Below, in pieces: positions 19,091 through 31,246 of a stretch of DNA of 64,000 bases; position 1 is the stretch's first letter, and each line of letters opens with the position of its first letter. Below the pieces are notes generated by a model, which did not search any database, was not told where the DNA came from, and saw nothing but the letters and a program-made list of their open reading frames with translations. The DNA is from an uncultured Eubacteriales bacterium (GTDB taxonomy: Bacteria; Bacillota; Clostridia; Christensenellales; Aristaeellaceae), in NCBI GenBank assembly GCA_902789795.1, contig CADAPM010000013.1, positions 1 through 64,000 of the forward strand. The letters run 5' to 3'. Made by a program: the position numbers and the translations under genes.

Positions 19091-19222
19091 TGTAACTTCT
19101 ATATTTTTATTAGCAGATAGACATGTTTAAACTTGATGCGAGCATCAGCAATAGACCGAATCCCGGCGCTATGCGTCGGGATTCGCACCTGAACTTATCA
19201 CTTATCTCTTATCACTTAACAC
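19091..19222. repeat. Dispersed repeat copy 2 and heptad/hairpin half-element (locus 4)
   Basis: The inverted second copy of the repeat at 18-78 occupies 19091-19152 (TGATGC...GCATCA). It is followed by the hairpin GAATCCCG / CGGGATTC and then pyrimidine-rich heptads (TTATCAC, TTATCTC) to 19222. No gene here. Confidence 0.65.
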
Positions 19223-19238
19223 TGATATAAACATTGAT

Positions 19239-20279
19239 TCAGAAAGGACAATTCCCCAACTCCTCCGCGGGCTCTATGCCGCGAAAAACCTTGTCGCAGT
19301 AATCGAGCAGGACGCGCCAGTCCTCGCGGTCAAATCTGTGCCCGCCGGCATGGTAATGGATCAGATTTTCGCCGCCCAGCTTGTCGAAGGCCGGCTGCGC
19401 GGCCCGCCAGGTCAGCGCGGAGCCCCGGGGGTTCGACCAGGCGTCGTCCGTCCCCTCGATGGAGAACAGGCGCCTAGGCGCGACGAGGGCCTTCAGGGTG
19501 TGGGAGTCGAAGGGAAACTCCTGCTCGAGACCCATCTGCGTGGGATCCGGAGTGGGCCACCAGTGGGCGAAGTCCTTGGTCCACCAATAGGGGAACTTGG
19601 AGCCGATCCGCCCCAGGGATTCCACCTTTTTGACATCCTGGCAGAAGCCGTCCCGGTCCCCCAGGTAACGGAAGCACCCGCAGCCGCCCGCGCCGGAGCA
19701 CACCGGGGCGCAGACGCTGTACCTTTCGTCAAAGATCCCGCAGGCCAGGGCCGCCTTCCCGCCCCGGGAAAAGCCGGTGCAGACCAGCTTGTCCCGGTCC
19801 ACGTCCTCCCGGGTCAAAAGGTAGTCCGCCAGCAGGGACTGCGCCCAGGCCCAGACCCGCACCGCGCCCCAGTCAAACCCCGGGTAGGCCTCCTGGGCGG
19901 GGCTGCGGCCGCCGGCCTTGTCCTGCATCACCTGCTCGCGGTCGAAGCCGGCCAGGATGTACCCCCGCCGCACGGCCTCCTTATAGGGGCATTTCCGCCA
20001 GTCGCGCCGGGAAAACTGGTTCCAGGTGACCGCCGGATAGACGCCCGGGGCGACAGGCGCATAGATCACCGCGTCGAACGCGCCTGCGCCGTAGTCGATG
20101 CGCACGACCTCCCGCAGGACCTGCCCGTTCCACAGGACCTTCGACTGGAGGACCTTGCCCTCGCCCCGCACGCCCTCCGGCGCGCGGCCGTACAGGCAGT
20201 CCTCCGCCAGGCGCAGCCATTCCTCCCTCTGGGTGCCCCAATCCTGCTCCAGCTTCAGCTCCGGCAGCCTATAGTCCAT
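19239..20279 (-). CDS. CE15-like glucuronoyl esterase family hydrolase
   Basis: A 346-residue alpha/beta-hydrolase without a signal peptide. The nucleophile elbow LVCTGFSRGGKAALACGIFD matches the G-x-S-R-x-G-K pattern of CE15 glucuronoyl esterases. YPAVTWNQFSRRDWRKCPYK and the C-terminal HYHAGGHRFDREDW (likely catalytic His) agree. CE15 enzymes cut ester bonds between lignin alcohols and glucuronate on xylan. Cytoplasmic location suggests action on imported fragments, or a related activity on another uronate or acetyl ester. Alone on its strand. Confidence 0.7.
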   Translation of the reverse strand: MDYRLPELKLEQDWGTQREEWLRLAEDCLYGRAPEGVRGEGKVLQSKVLWNGQVLREVVRIDYGAGAFDAVIYAPVAPGVYPAVTWNQFSRRDWRKCPYKEAVRRGYILAGFDREQVMQDKAGGRSPAQEAYPGFDWGAVRVWAWAQSLLADYLLTREDVDRDKLVCTGFSRGGKAALACGIFDERYSVCAPVCSGAGGCGCFRYLGDRDGFCQDVKKVESLGRIGSKFPYWWTKDFAHWWPTPDPTQMGLEQEFPFDSHTLKALVAPRRLFSIEGTDDAWSNPRGSALTWRAAQPAFDKLGGENLIHYHAGGHRFDREDWRVLLDYCDKVFRGIEPAEELGNCPF

Positions 20280-20470
20280 GATGCGTCCTCCCCTGTGCCC
20301 GCCGGGCGCGCCCGGCGCTGTTTTTTGCTATTTTGAAACTGTCCCGTGTTTTATTTTATCCGGGATCGTCCGGGCGGTCAACCCGTATTTAATCGGACGC
20401 TGTTCCTTCCACAAAGCCTTTCATCATAATGTATTTATTTTGTATTTTCGTTTCTTGCTTCCGCAAACAG

Positions 20471-20499
20471 TTGACAAAGTTGTTTTATTTGGCTATAAT
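20471..20499 (+). promoter_or_regulatory. Near-consensus promoter of the secreted hydrolase
   Basis: TTGACA (20471-20476), a 17-bp spacer and TATAAT (20494-20499), 42 bp upstream of the ATG at 20541. AAAGGAG precedes the start. Confidence 0.85.
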
Positions 20500-20540
20500 T
20501 AAGTCAAATCCAACATCATATCGAAAGGAGAGCCATCTGT

Positions 20541-21869
20541 ATGAAAACCCTGATCGCACTGCTACTTTCCCTGATGATGCTCTTTGCTGTGGTCTCGGCC
20601 TCTGCCGACCAGCTCGTGTACGAAGACGGTATGCCGAAGGGCAGCGTCATCGGCGACGCTGTGGCCGGCAGCCCCGAACTGGCGCCGCGCGGCGATTACG
20701 CCATCGGTGTCCGCACTCTCCAGCTCGTCCACAAGGACGTGGTCGACCTCAAATCCATTACCGAAGAGAACCCCCGCCCCCTGTACGACCGCCCGCTGAC
20801 CGTGGAAGTCTGGTATCCCGCAGTGGTCGCCCGGGGCCAGAAGCAGGCCTCGACCTACAGGGACTACATCGGCGAAGTGGACGAAGACTATATGGAAGCC
20901 TTCGACTACGCCGGCCGCGCCATCCGCGACGCGGAAGCCTTCAAGGATGACGGCCCCTATCCCGTGCTGATCATCACCCACGGCTATCCCGGCAGCCGCT
21001 ACCTGCTGAGCAACCTGGGCGAGAACCTCTCCACCAAGGGCTACATCGTATTCTCCATCGCCCACACCGACAATACCTACATCGACTTTGATCCGTCCAT
21101 CTCCCTGATGAGCGCCGTGATCAACCGCACCCAGGACCAGCGCTTCATGGTCTCCGCCCTCGAAGACCTGAACGCGGAAGGTTTCCTGGCCGGCGCCATG
21201 GATACCGAAAAGGTCGGCATGATCGGCTACAGCTTCGGCGGCTTCGGCCTGCTGCGCACCCTGGGCGTCAAATTCAACGACGGGATGCTGGGCTACTATT
21301 CCGCCTACGCGGACCTGATGACCGAGGAAGAGGGCTATGTGGGCGACAAGCGCGTCAAGGCTGCGGCCCTGTTTGCCCCCTATGGCGCCGCCTGGTTCGA
21401 TCAGTCCACCCTCGCCAACATCTCCGTGCCCACCTTCTGGCTGCAGGGCACCGTGGATACGACCGTGCCCTTTGACGGCGTCCACGGCATGTGGGAGCAG
21501 GCGGTCAACAGCGAGTCCTGGTTCCTGACCTATGAGCTGATGCACCACAAGGTCGCGCCCAATCCCTCCCCCATCGAATCCCAGAAGTACGACTTCGCCG
21601 ACGGCGCGCGCCGCTGGGATGACTGGGTATGGAACCAGTGGCACGTGAACGGCATCAACTTCCACTTCCTGACCGCCTTCTTCGATGCGCAGCTGAAGGG
21701 CGAGACCGAGAAGCTCAACTACCTGACCGTGAAGGAAGAAAACGGCACCAACTGCGTGTACAAGTACAACAGCGACGGCACTCCCGCCGAGGAAAACACC
21801 GTATGGCCCGGCTTCCACAAGAGCAACACCACCGTGGGCCTGAGGCTGGAGTACCACGCGGCGGAGTAA
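20541..21869 (+). CDS. Secreted alpha/beta-hydrolase (PAF-acetylhydrolase/dienelactone-hydrolase type)
   Basis: A 442-residue exported protein. The signal peptide is MKTLIALLLSLMMLFAVVSA then SA. The nucleophile motif is GMIGYSFGGFGLLRTLG, and the acid is likely in FWLQGTVDTTVPFDGV; a catalytic His probably lies in ELMHHKVAP. YPVLIITHGYPGSRYLLSNL gives the oxyanion strand with HG. This resembles bacterial platelet-activating-factor acetylhydrolase-like and dienelactone-hydrolase-like proteins. A strong consensus promoter lies upstream and a hairpin terminator downstream, so it is a single highly expressed gene. Substrate unknown. Confidence 0.8.
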   Translation: MKTLIALLLSLMMLFAVVSASADQLVYEDGMPKGSVIGDAVAGSPELAPRGDYAIGVRTLQLVHKDVVDLKSITEENPRPLYDRPLTVEVWYPAVVARGQKQASTYRDYIGEVDEDYMEAFDYAGRAIRDAEAFKDDGPYPVLIITHGYPGSRYLLSNLGENLSTKGYIVFSIAHTDNTYIDFDPSISLMSAVINRTQDQRFMVSALEDLNAEGFLAGAMDTEKVGMIGYSFGGFGLLRTLGVKFNDGMLGYYSAYADLMTEEEGYVGDKRVKAAALFAPYGAAWFDQSTLANISVPTFWLQGTVDTTVPFDGVHGMWEQAVNSESWFLTYELMHHKVAPNPSPIESQKYDFADGARRWDDWVWNQWHVNGINFHFLTAFFDAQLKGETEKLNYLTVKEENGTNCVYKYNSDGTPAEENTVWPGFHKSNTTVGLRLEYHAAE

Positions 21870-21968
21870 TTAGGAATGAGGAATGAGGAATGAAGAATTA
21901 GAGATAGTTCCTCACATATGACCCAAGCATACGATATGGCGGGCGGCCCGATGGGCTGCCCGCTTTGC
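21867..21968. repeat. Heptad array plus hairpin, left half (locus 5)
   Basis: Purine-rich heptads (AATTAGG, AATGAGG) start in the TAA stop of the secreted hydrolase and run to about 21898. At 21936-21967 follows the GC-rich hairpin GCGGGCGGCCC / GGGCTGCCCGC, which can act as a terminator. The same hairpin, inverted, lies at 25139-25168. Confidence 0.75.
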
Positions 21969-22110
21969 TGTTCGTCCCTCGCGGCGAACCATGCATCCAC
22001 GTTACCTCATCCACCGCCTGAAAGCAGGAAAAAACAAAAATCTTTTGAAATGTATCTTGTAGATTGGTGCCTGAACTCGTCTAAATAGGTGAAAGGAGGT
22101 GCAAGCGGAC

Positions 22111-22632
22111 ATGCAAACGGTCAAGGGCCCTGACCGTACACCGGAGGAAGAGATCACCCGTATGGTGAATGAACACCAGCTCGCTTTGCTTCGTCTTTGC
22201 TTCACCTATTTGCATGACAAAGATCTTGCGAAGGACGCGGTTCAGGAAACCTTCTTAAAGGCATATCGCAGTTTGCGGACCTTTCGGCACGACGCCAATG
22301 AGAAAACCTGGCTTTCCCGAATCGCGATCAACTGCTGCCGGGATTTGAGCAGGAGCAGCTGGTTCAGACATACGGACCGTACTGTTACGCTCGATATGCT
22401 TCCCGAGCCTGCAGGACAGCCATCCTATGAGGACAACACATTGACGGTTGAAATCATGAAACTGCCCAAAAGGCTGAGAGAAGTGATCCTGCTGTATTAC
22501 TTTGAGGACATGACGACACCAGAAATTGCGGAGACCTTGCAAATCTCGCAGCAGGCCGTCAGCGACCGGCTGGTTCGCGCAAGAGCAAAGCTCCGCAAAG
22601 CGCTGGGAAAAGAGATGGAAGGGGATGAATGA
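22111..22632 (+). CDS. ECF-type RNA polymerase sigma factor
   Basis: A 173-residue sigma factor. Region 2 is YLHDKDLAKDAVQETFLKAY with TWLSRIAINCCRDLSRS; region 4 is LREVILLYYFEDMTTPEIAE with LQISQQAVSDRLVRARAKLR. ATG at 22111 is chosen over a GTG at 22099 because AAAGGAGGT (22092-22100) is the ribosome-binding site and includes that GTG. CGTCTA upstream could be an ECF -10 element for autoregulation, but I cannot pair it with a convincing -35. Overlaps the downstream membrane protein by 4 bp, which is probably its anti-sigma factor. Confidence 0.85.
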   Translation: MQTVKGPDRTPEEEITRMVNEHQLALLRLCFTYLHDKDLAKDAVQETFLKAYRSLRTFRHDANEKTWLSRIAINCCRDLSRSSWFRHTDRTVTLDMLPEPAGQPSYEDNTLTVEIMKLPKRLREVILLYYFEDMTTPEIAETLQISQQAVSDRLVRARAKLRKALGKEMEGDE

Positions 22633-23594
22633 GAATGCGAAAAGAAGAAGCACGGGAAGCTTTGAACCGCTCTCTTTCCGGTTTGCAGGAGGACCCCTGG
22701 CTTGCCCAGCGCATCATTGCGTCAGAAAAAGGAGAGGTCAAAGTGAAAAAAATTTCACGTACAATAATGATTATCGCTGCTGTGATCGTGCTTGGAACGG
22801 CGACGGCTTTGGCGGCCGGTCTGGGCGGACGAGTAAACTGGCTTGGTGAAACCAGGACTGATGCCGAGCTTGAACCAGCCGCAACCCCTATTCCGATTGT
22901 TGAACCCGAGAAAGCTGAAAAAACCGGCGAAATCGATCCCCATTTCTATGATCTGCTGGACTACGCGAAAGACAGGGAACAAATCATCCTCAGCACAGAG
23001 AACGGAGGCGCTTCTTCTGCGCGGATGCAAACCATCCATAGTGCTGACGAGTTTGAAGCTCTGGTCAAAACGGGATCTGATCTTCCTCTTCCCCAAAAAA
23101 TCCCTAATGGTTATGTGTTCGAAAAAGGCTTTGTCGAGTTAGGCTGTCTCCCCGAAGGACAATATGTGCTCACTTCAGAAACGATCCATCCCGAGGGATT
23201 TACGGAAACGCATTATACCGTTGATCCATCTATGGATTTTGTAAGAGCATATACCCTGATCTTCAGAAAAGAAAGCGACAACACCGATCATGCGGATCAC
23301 GTTCAGGTGAATGTCCATATGGTAGCCTATACCGATCCCCATAGCTTCACCTACGGAATTTCCGAGACTGAGACCGCTCAGGTTGTGCAGGTTGAAGGCA
23401 TGGATAATGCACTGCTTATTACATCGCCCGAGGATGGGATGTTAGTCATGCGTAAAACGATGGCCGCTCCCCGGGAAGATCTTGTTCTGTTGCCCGATAA
23501 CGAACTGATTACTAACACCTACAGCGAATATCGCATCGAGGTTGCGGGAAGGCATTTGACGGATGCTGAACTGATCGGAGTGTTCACAAAATAA
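22629..23594 (+). CDS. Membrane-anchored partner (probable anti-sigma factor)
   Basis: A 321-residue protein with a short cytoplasmic N-terminus (KEEAREALNRSLSGLQEDPW), one transmembrane helix (TIMIIAAVIVLGTATALAAG) and an extracellular part of about 240 residues containing a DUF4367-like beta region (YVFEKGFVELGCLPEGQYVL). No zinc HxxxCxxC motif is present, so it is not a ZAS-type anti-sigma. Overlap and strand with the sigma gene make an anti-sigma or signal-sensing role likely. Composition is less GC-rich than neighbouring carbohydrate genes. Confidence 0.65.
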   Translation: MRMRKEEAREALNRSLSGLQEDPWLAQRIIASEKGEVKVKKISRTIMIIAAVIVLGTATALAAGLGGRVNWLGETRTDAELEPAATPIPIVEPEKAEKTGEIDPHFYDLLDYAKDREQIILSTENGGASSARMQTIHSADEFEALVKTGSDLPLPQKIPNGYVFEKGFVELGCLPEGQYVLTSETIHPEGFTETHYTVDPSMDFVRAYTLIFRKESDNTDHADHVQVNVHMVAYTDPHSFTYGISETETAQVVQVEGMDNALLITSPEDGMLVMRKTMAAPREDLVLLPDNELITNTYSEYRIEVAGRHLTDAELIGVFTK

Positions 23595-23662
23595 CCAACT
23601 GTTCTTTTCGGGCGTCGCTCAGCAATGGGCGGCGCTTTCCTTTTGCCATGAGGTGATCCCCC

Positions 23663-23812
23663 ATGATCTGCGTCACTCGTGCTGACTGCACTGGCTTCTC
23701 CACCAACGGCAACCTGGCTCCGCTGTCGGCGGAGGTTATGGAAACGCTGAACGGCGAATATGAATTGCCCCGGGTGCATCCCATGCAGCATACAGGAAAG
23801 CATACAAGTTAG
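23663..23812 (+). pseudogene. N-terminal fragment of a phage tail (minor structural) protein
   Basis: A 49-residue open frame, MICVTRADCTGFSTNGNLAP then LSAEVMETLNGEYELPRVHP, ends in a stop after repeated CATACA units. The LNGEYEL...HP pattern is typical of the N-terminus of Siphoviridae tail endopeptidase/minor structural proteins, which are usually several hundred residues. A GGTG lies upstream. A degenerate remnant; the rest of 23595-24059 contains no further gene I can support. Confidence 0.55.
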
Positions 23813-24059
23813 CATACAGGATATTGCATGACCAGCAGCCGGAACCAGGCATATCTCAGAACTTGATGACCGACCAAGAATAAGATGTGCACACGCCCAT
23901 CATCCAAACGAATCACTATGACCCGACGCCGTATTATTTCCAATGCCAAAGCCGGGCGCAAGTGCCATCAGCTGGACCGGGATGGTGACGAGGGCGGTCA
24001 TACAACTCAACCGGCGATCCCCGCAAAGTCTTTTATAAATGAAATAATGTCGCATATAC

Positions 24060-24088
24060 TTGACACGGCGTCCCCTTTATGATACTAT
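24060..24088 (+). promoter_or_regulatory. Promoter of the HTH operon
   Basis: TTGACA (24060-24065), a 17-bp spacer and TACTAT (24083-24088). Transcription would begin near 24095, after the first possible ATG at 24079. Confidence 0.7.
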
Positions 24089-24093
24089 CCATC

Positions 24094-24339
24094 ATGAAGG
24101 GGGTGTTTCCTATCGCGCGGAATATCAGGATCAAGGTTGCGAGAGCCGAAAAGGACATGACTCAAAAAGCCCTCGCTGAAGCTGTTGGCATCTCCCGGCA
24201 AACGATGAATGCCATTGAACAGGGTGAATTCAATCCGACGATCCGTCTCTGCAGGGCAATTTGCCGGGTACTTGGAAAGAGTTTGGATGATTTGTTTGGA
24301 GAGGAGGATACGCACGATGAAGAGAAGCCTCAAGAATAA
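24094..24339 (+). CDS. Small XRE/HipB-like transcriptional regulator
   Basis: An HTH_3 protein of about 75-81 residues: NIRIKVARAEKDMTQKALAE with AVGISRQTMNAIEQGEFNPT and ICRVLGKSLDDLFGEEDTH. Such proteins usually start just before RNIRIK. The ATG at 24094 coincides with the predicted transcript start (leaderless or nearly so), whereas AAGGGGGTG at 24098-24105 would suit a later start, near 24112, that is not a normal start codon. The start is uncertain. It overlaps the next gene by 23 bp and probably regulates that membrane protein. Confidence 0.75.
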   Translation: MKGVFPIARNIRIKVARAEKDMTQKALAEAVGISRQTMNAIEQGEFNPTIRLCRAICRVLGKSLDDLFGEEDTHDEEKPQE

Positions 24340-24787
24340 TCTCGATGAAATGCTGGATCAGAAGCTATTAAAATTGGAGGAGTATGGTTTCTGGATCGTG
24401 TTTTGGGCGCTGGTTTGTGCGATCGTCATACAGCTTATCATAGGCGGCTCGATCAAAGAAGTGCTGGGCGAGATCATCGTCCTGCTGATTGGCAGTATTT
24501 ACATCGCTGTGACCACCTTGAAGAACGGTCTTTGGACAAGAACATCAACACCCACCAGAAAAGGAAACGCTCTTGCCAGCATCATTCCCGCTGTTGTCCT
24601 CTGTGCGATTCATATTGTCAAAATGATTCAGAATGATCGTATGGGGACAAAGCCGCTGCTGATCACTGCCGCCATCGCCGTGGCTGTTTATGCAGGCTGT
24701 TTTGTCATTCTCGAAGCATTCAGGCTCGCCTATAATAAAAGGCGTGCAGCTTTAGACGATATAGACGAAAAGGAAAGTGAGGAATAG
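24317..24787 (+). CDS. Small membrane protein (DUF6773-like), HTH-associated
   Basis: A 156-residue protein with a charged N-terminus (KRSLKNNLDEMLDQKLLKLE) and four hydrophobic helices (GFWIVFWALVCAIVIQLIIG, EIIVLLIGSIYIAVTTL, ASIIPAVVLCAIHIV, LLITAAIAVAVYAGCFVILE). GGAGGA precedes the ATG. Families of this kind occur downstream of small XRE regulators in Firmicutes; function unknown. Overlaps the HTH gene and precedes the zinc-ribbon gene by 2 bp. Confidence 0.7.
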   Translation: MKRSLKNNLDEMLDQKLLKLEEYGFWIVFWALVCAIVIQLIIGGSIKEVLGEIIVLLIGSIYIAVTTLKNGLWTRTSTPTRKGNALASIIPAVVLCAIHIVKMIQNDRMGTKPLLITAAIAVAVYAGCFVILEAFRLAYNKRRAALDDIDEKESEE

Positions 24788-24789
24788 TC

Positions 24790-25107
24790 ATGTACTGCCC
24801 AAACTGCCAGATCACTTTTTCTGAAGCGGTCCGCTGCCCTGTTTGTGGAAATAAAAAAGTCCGTGGATCCTTACCGGAAGACATTTGCTTTCTGACAGAA
24901 GTGACCCCGGTTTTCGGAGGAATGCTCAAGGATGTGCTGGAGCAAAACGAGATCCCGGTCCTCAGCAAAAGCAGCATTGGAGCAGGGATGGCGATGAGAG
25001 CCGGATCAATGTTTGAACGCATAAAGCTGTATGTTCGGTATGATGATCTCCAGAGAGCAACCGAGATAGTCAACGAGCTTCTTAATGTTCCGCCAACAGA
25101 TTCGTAA
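24790..25107 (+). CDS. Zinc-ribbon DUF2007-like protein
   Basis: A 105-residue protein. CPNCQITFSEAVRCPVCGNK is a four-cysteine zinc ribbon. The rest (VLEQNEIPVLSKSSIGAGMA, IKLYVRYDDLQRATEIVNEL) matches the DUF2007 putative signal-transducing domain. It starts 2 bp after the membrane gene, so the three form one operon (HTH, membrane, zinc-ribbon). Role unknown. Confidence 0.75.
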   Translation: MYCPNCQITFSEAVRCPVCGNKKVRGSLPEDICFLTEVTPVFGGMLKDVLEQNEIPVLSKSSIGAGMAMRAGSMFERIKLYVRYDDLQRATEIVNELLNVPPTDS

Positions 25108-25138
25108 ATGTAGTTTCGTAAAAACCCAAAAAGCAGCA

Positions 25139-25210
25139 AGGCGGGCAGCCCATCGGGCCGCCCGCCTTCATTTAATTCCTAATTCCTCATTCTTAATTCC
25201 TAATTCCTAA

Positions 25211-25211
<1 letters not shown>
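25139..25211. repeat. Hairpin plus heptad array, right half (locus 6)
   Basis: The hairpin AAGGCGGGC / GCCCGCCTT (25139-25168) is followed by pyrimidine-rich heptads (TTCCTAA, TTCCTCA) to about 25211, where the carB-dapF stop codon lies. The hairpin can also terminate transcription from both sides. It is the inverted counterpart of locus 5. Confidence 0.75.
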
Positions 25212-29242
<4,031 letters not shown>

Positions 29243-29280
29243 GGTATGCTCCCCTGTTTTCGTTCAAAATGCTTTTGCTC

Positions 29281-29429
29281 TGCGAGTGATAAGTGATGAG
29301 AGATAAGTGATAAGTTGTGGTTGAAACTGCGCTTTGCGCAGTTTCTTATATTTGATCGACCGATCTCTGAGCGTACAGCGAAGAGATCGCTCCTGAACTT
29401 ATCACTCATCTCTTATCTCTTATCACTAT
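29281..29429. repeat. Inverted heptad-array element with hairpins (locus 7)
   Basis: Purine heptads (GATAAGT) at 29281-29312 lead into the hairpin GAAACTGCGC / GCGCAGTTTC. The hairpin GATCTCT / AGAGATC leads to the pyrimidine array at 29398-29429. It separates carA from carB-dapF. The last codons of carA (SDKR stop) are encoded by the right array. Confidence 0.75.
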
Positions 29430-30486
29430 TTTTCATCATTTCCATAAACCGATCAAACAAAAACACCGTATCCTTCGGTCCGGAGCAGGCTTCGGGGTGG
29501 AACTGGACGGTCATGCAGTTGAGGCCCGGATAGCGCATGCCCTCGCAGGAGCCGTCGTTGGCGTTCACGAAGGATTCCTCGCCGATGCCCCTCAGGCTGT
29601 CGGCCAGGACGGCGTAGCCGTGGTTCTGGCTGGTGATCCAGGTGCGGCCGGTGCCGAGCTCGCACACGGGTTGGTTGCCGCCGCGGTGGCCGTATTTGAG
29701 CTTGGTGGTGTCCCCGCCCAGGGCCAGGGCCGTCAGCTGGTGGCCCAGGCAGATGCCGAAGACCGGCTTCTTCCCGATGAGCTTTCTGAGCTCCGCGATG
29801 GCGGCCACGTTCTCCTTCGGGTCGCCGGGGCCGTTGGACAGCATGATCCCGTCCGGATCGCCGGCCAGGATGGCTTCGGCGGAGGTGCTTGCCGGCACCA
29901 CCCGCACCTCGCAGCCCCGGCGCTGCAGGCTGCGCACGATATTGCGCTTGAGGCCGTAGTCGATCAGGGTCACGCGGCGCTTCGTCTCCCCCTCCGCGGG
30001 GTACGTCTCCGGCGAAGCACAGGTCACGCTCTTCACCGCGTCCTTCACGGTATAGTTCCGGATGGCGCTCAGGTCTCCGGGCACCTGCCCGCAGATCATG
30101 GCGTTCATGACGCCTTCCTCGCGGGTGATGCGCACGATCTGCCGCGTGTCCACGCCCACGATGCCCGGGATGCCCTGGCGGCACAGGTATTCATCCACGG
30201 TATACTGGCTGCGGAAGTTGGAGGGCGTGTCCGACACCTCCCGGCACACATAACCGAAAAGGGCGCTCCGGCCCTCGAAATCCTCCTCGATGATCCCGTA
30301 GTTCCCGATCAGCGGGAAGGACTGGGTCACGATCTGCCCGTAATAGCTGGGGTCGGTCAGGGTCTCGATATACCCCTCCATGCCGGTGGTGAACACCAGC
30401 TCCCCGATGCGGTCCGCGTCCGCGCCGATCCTGCGGCCCTCGAACACCGTGCCGTTGCTCAAAACAAGATAAGCGGTCTTTGACAT
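29413..30486 (-). CDS. carA: Carbamoyl-phosphate synthase small (glutaminase) subunit
   Basis: A 357-residue glutamine amidotransferase subunit that supplies ammonia to CarB. The N-domain begins KTAYLVLSNGTVFEGRRIGA. The class I nucleophile is in VFGICLGHQLTALALGGDTT, and the catalytic His-Glu pair is in VQFHPEACSGP. The start at 30486 is used rather than a longer frame to 30546, because the protein then begins at the family N-terminus. A promoter and hairpin lie upstream (30511-30589). Upstream of carB-dapF on the same strand, with a 170-bp repeat between. Confidence 0.95.
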   Translation of the reverse strand: MSKTAYLVLSNGTVFEGRRIGADADRIGELVFTTGMEGYIETLTDPSYYGQIVTQSFPLIGNYGIIEEDFEGRSALFGYVCREVSDTPSNFRSQYTVDEYLCRQGIPGIVGVDTRQIVRITREEGVMNAMICGQVPGDLSAIRNYTVKDAVKSVTCASPETYPAEGETKRRVTLIDYGLKRNIVRSLQRRGCEVRVVPASTSAEAILAGDPDGIMLSNGPGDPKENVAAIAELRKLIGKKPVFGICLGHQLTALALGGDTTKLKYGHRGGNQPVCELGTGRTWITSQNHGYAVLADSLRGIGEESFVNANDGSCEGMRYPGLNCMTVQFHPEACSGPKDTVFLFDRFMEMMKNSDKR

Positions 30487-30510
30487 CTTTTTCCTCTTTC
30501 CAGGCGTCAA

Positions 30511-30560
30511 ACAAAAAGAAGCGCACACGGAAAGCGCTGTATACACTCCCGCGTGCGCTT
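30511..30560 (-). terminator. Hairpin with U-run in the carA leader (possible attenuator)
   Basis: On the minus strand AAGCGCACGCGG pairs with CCGTGTGCGCTT, followed by CTTTTTGTTT, between relE and carA. It could end relBE transcription or control carA; the predicted carA promoter at 30561-30589 would start transcripts inside its first arm, leaving a stem of about 7 bp. Confidence 0.65.
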
Positions 30561-30589
30561 ATTTTACATGAAATAGATCCGTTTGGCAA
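30561..30589 (-). promoter_or_regulatory. Promoter of carA
   Basis: Minus-strand TTGCCA (30584-30589), a 17-bp spacer and TAAAAT (30561-30566), between relE and carA. Confidence 0.6.
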
Positions 30590-30622
30590 TTGAAGAACGA
30601 GAAAAAGGCAAGTGTTTCCGCG

Positions 30623-30937
30623 TCAAAGCATGCGCCGGAAGTAATCCAGCTTCTCATGGAAAAAGGCCTGGATGAACACCTTCTTCTCCGCGCTGTCCGT
30701 CAGATAAAAAATCAAATAATGCTTGTGGACCAGATACCGGTAGCCCTGCGCCTTCAGGATATGATCCTTCGGGTTTGCTCCCCTTTCCGGAAACTCCTCC
30801 AGCATAGAGCACTTTTCCCGCAGCTCCAGGACGAAACGCGCCGCGGTCTCGGCATCTCCGGCTTCCTGATAGATCGAAAACGCGATCTCCCGCAAATCGT
30901 TCTTCGCGGTATCGGTCATGATGACCCGCCAGCTCAT
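30623..30937 (-). CDS. RelE/ParE-family toxin
   Basis: A 104-residue toxin of the RelE/ParE superfamily: WRVIMTDTAKNDLREIAFSI, EFPERGANPKDHILKAQGYR, YRYLVHKHYLIFYLTDSAEK. These cover the beta-alpha-alpha-beta fold with Arg/Tyr active-site candidates. Members cut mRNA on ribosomes or poison gyrase; which one applies is unclear. Overlaps the antitoxin by 4 bp. Confidence 0.88.
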   Translation of the reverse strand: MSWRVIMTDTAKNDLREIAFSIYQEAGDAETAARFVLELREKCSMLEEFPERGANPKDHILKAQGYRYLVHKHYLIFYLTDSAEKKVFIQAFFHEKLDYFRRML

Positions 30938-31230
30938 GGCTCCTCCGCCCTCAATTCTTCCAGGATCTCGTCAAAGGCGCTCTGGGCCGTCTGGACGCGG
31001 CCCAGCCGGATATCATCCGCGGACTGGGCCAGGTGCTGGTACACCGCCAGCCTGTTTTCCAGCTCCTCGATGGTCTGCTGCTGGCGCATGAACTGCTCAT
31101 GGCTGAGGATGACCGTGTCTTCCCTGCCGTTCACGGTGATCGCCACCGGGTTTTCCCGCGTTTGAGAAGAGATCTGGGCATAATGCGTGCGCAGATCCTT
31201 GGAAGGCCTGATCGAAAGTCGGTTCGTCAT
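30934..31230 (-). CDS. Phd/YefM-type antitoxin
   Basis: A 98-residue antitoxin: RLSIRPSKDLRTHYAQISSQ then NPVAITVNGREDTVILSHEQ is the Phd/YefM DNA-binding part, and a long helical C-terminus (TIEELENRLAVYQHLAQSAD) binds toxin. It precedes the RelE-like toxin with ATGA overlap. An imperfect palindrome over its -10 region suggests autorepression. GGAGG precedes the ATG. Confidence 0.88.
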   Translation of the reverse strand: MTNRLSIRPSKDLRTHYAQISSQTRENPVAITVNGREDTVILSHEQFMRQQQTIEELENRLAVYQHLAQSADDIRLGRVQTAQSAFDEILEELRAEEP

Positions 31231-31246
31231 TTTTGCTGCACCTCCG

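Noticed and set aside
22076-22090. ECF autoregulatory promoter (CGTCTA)
   Set aside because: No matching -35 element at the usual 16-17 bp distance, so not listed as a feature.
23595-24059. Further phage genes after the tail fragment
   Set aside because: Frames such as the one at 23885-24082 have no ribosome-binding site and no recognisable similarity.
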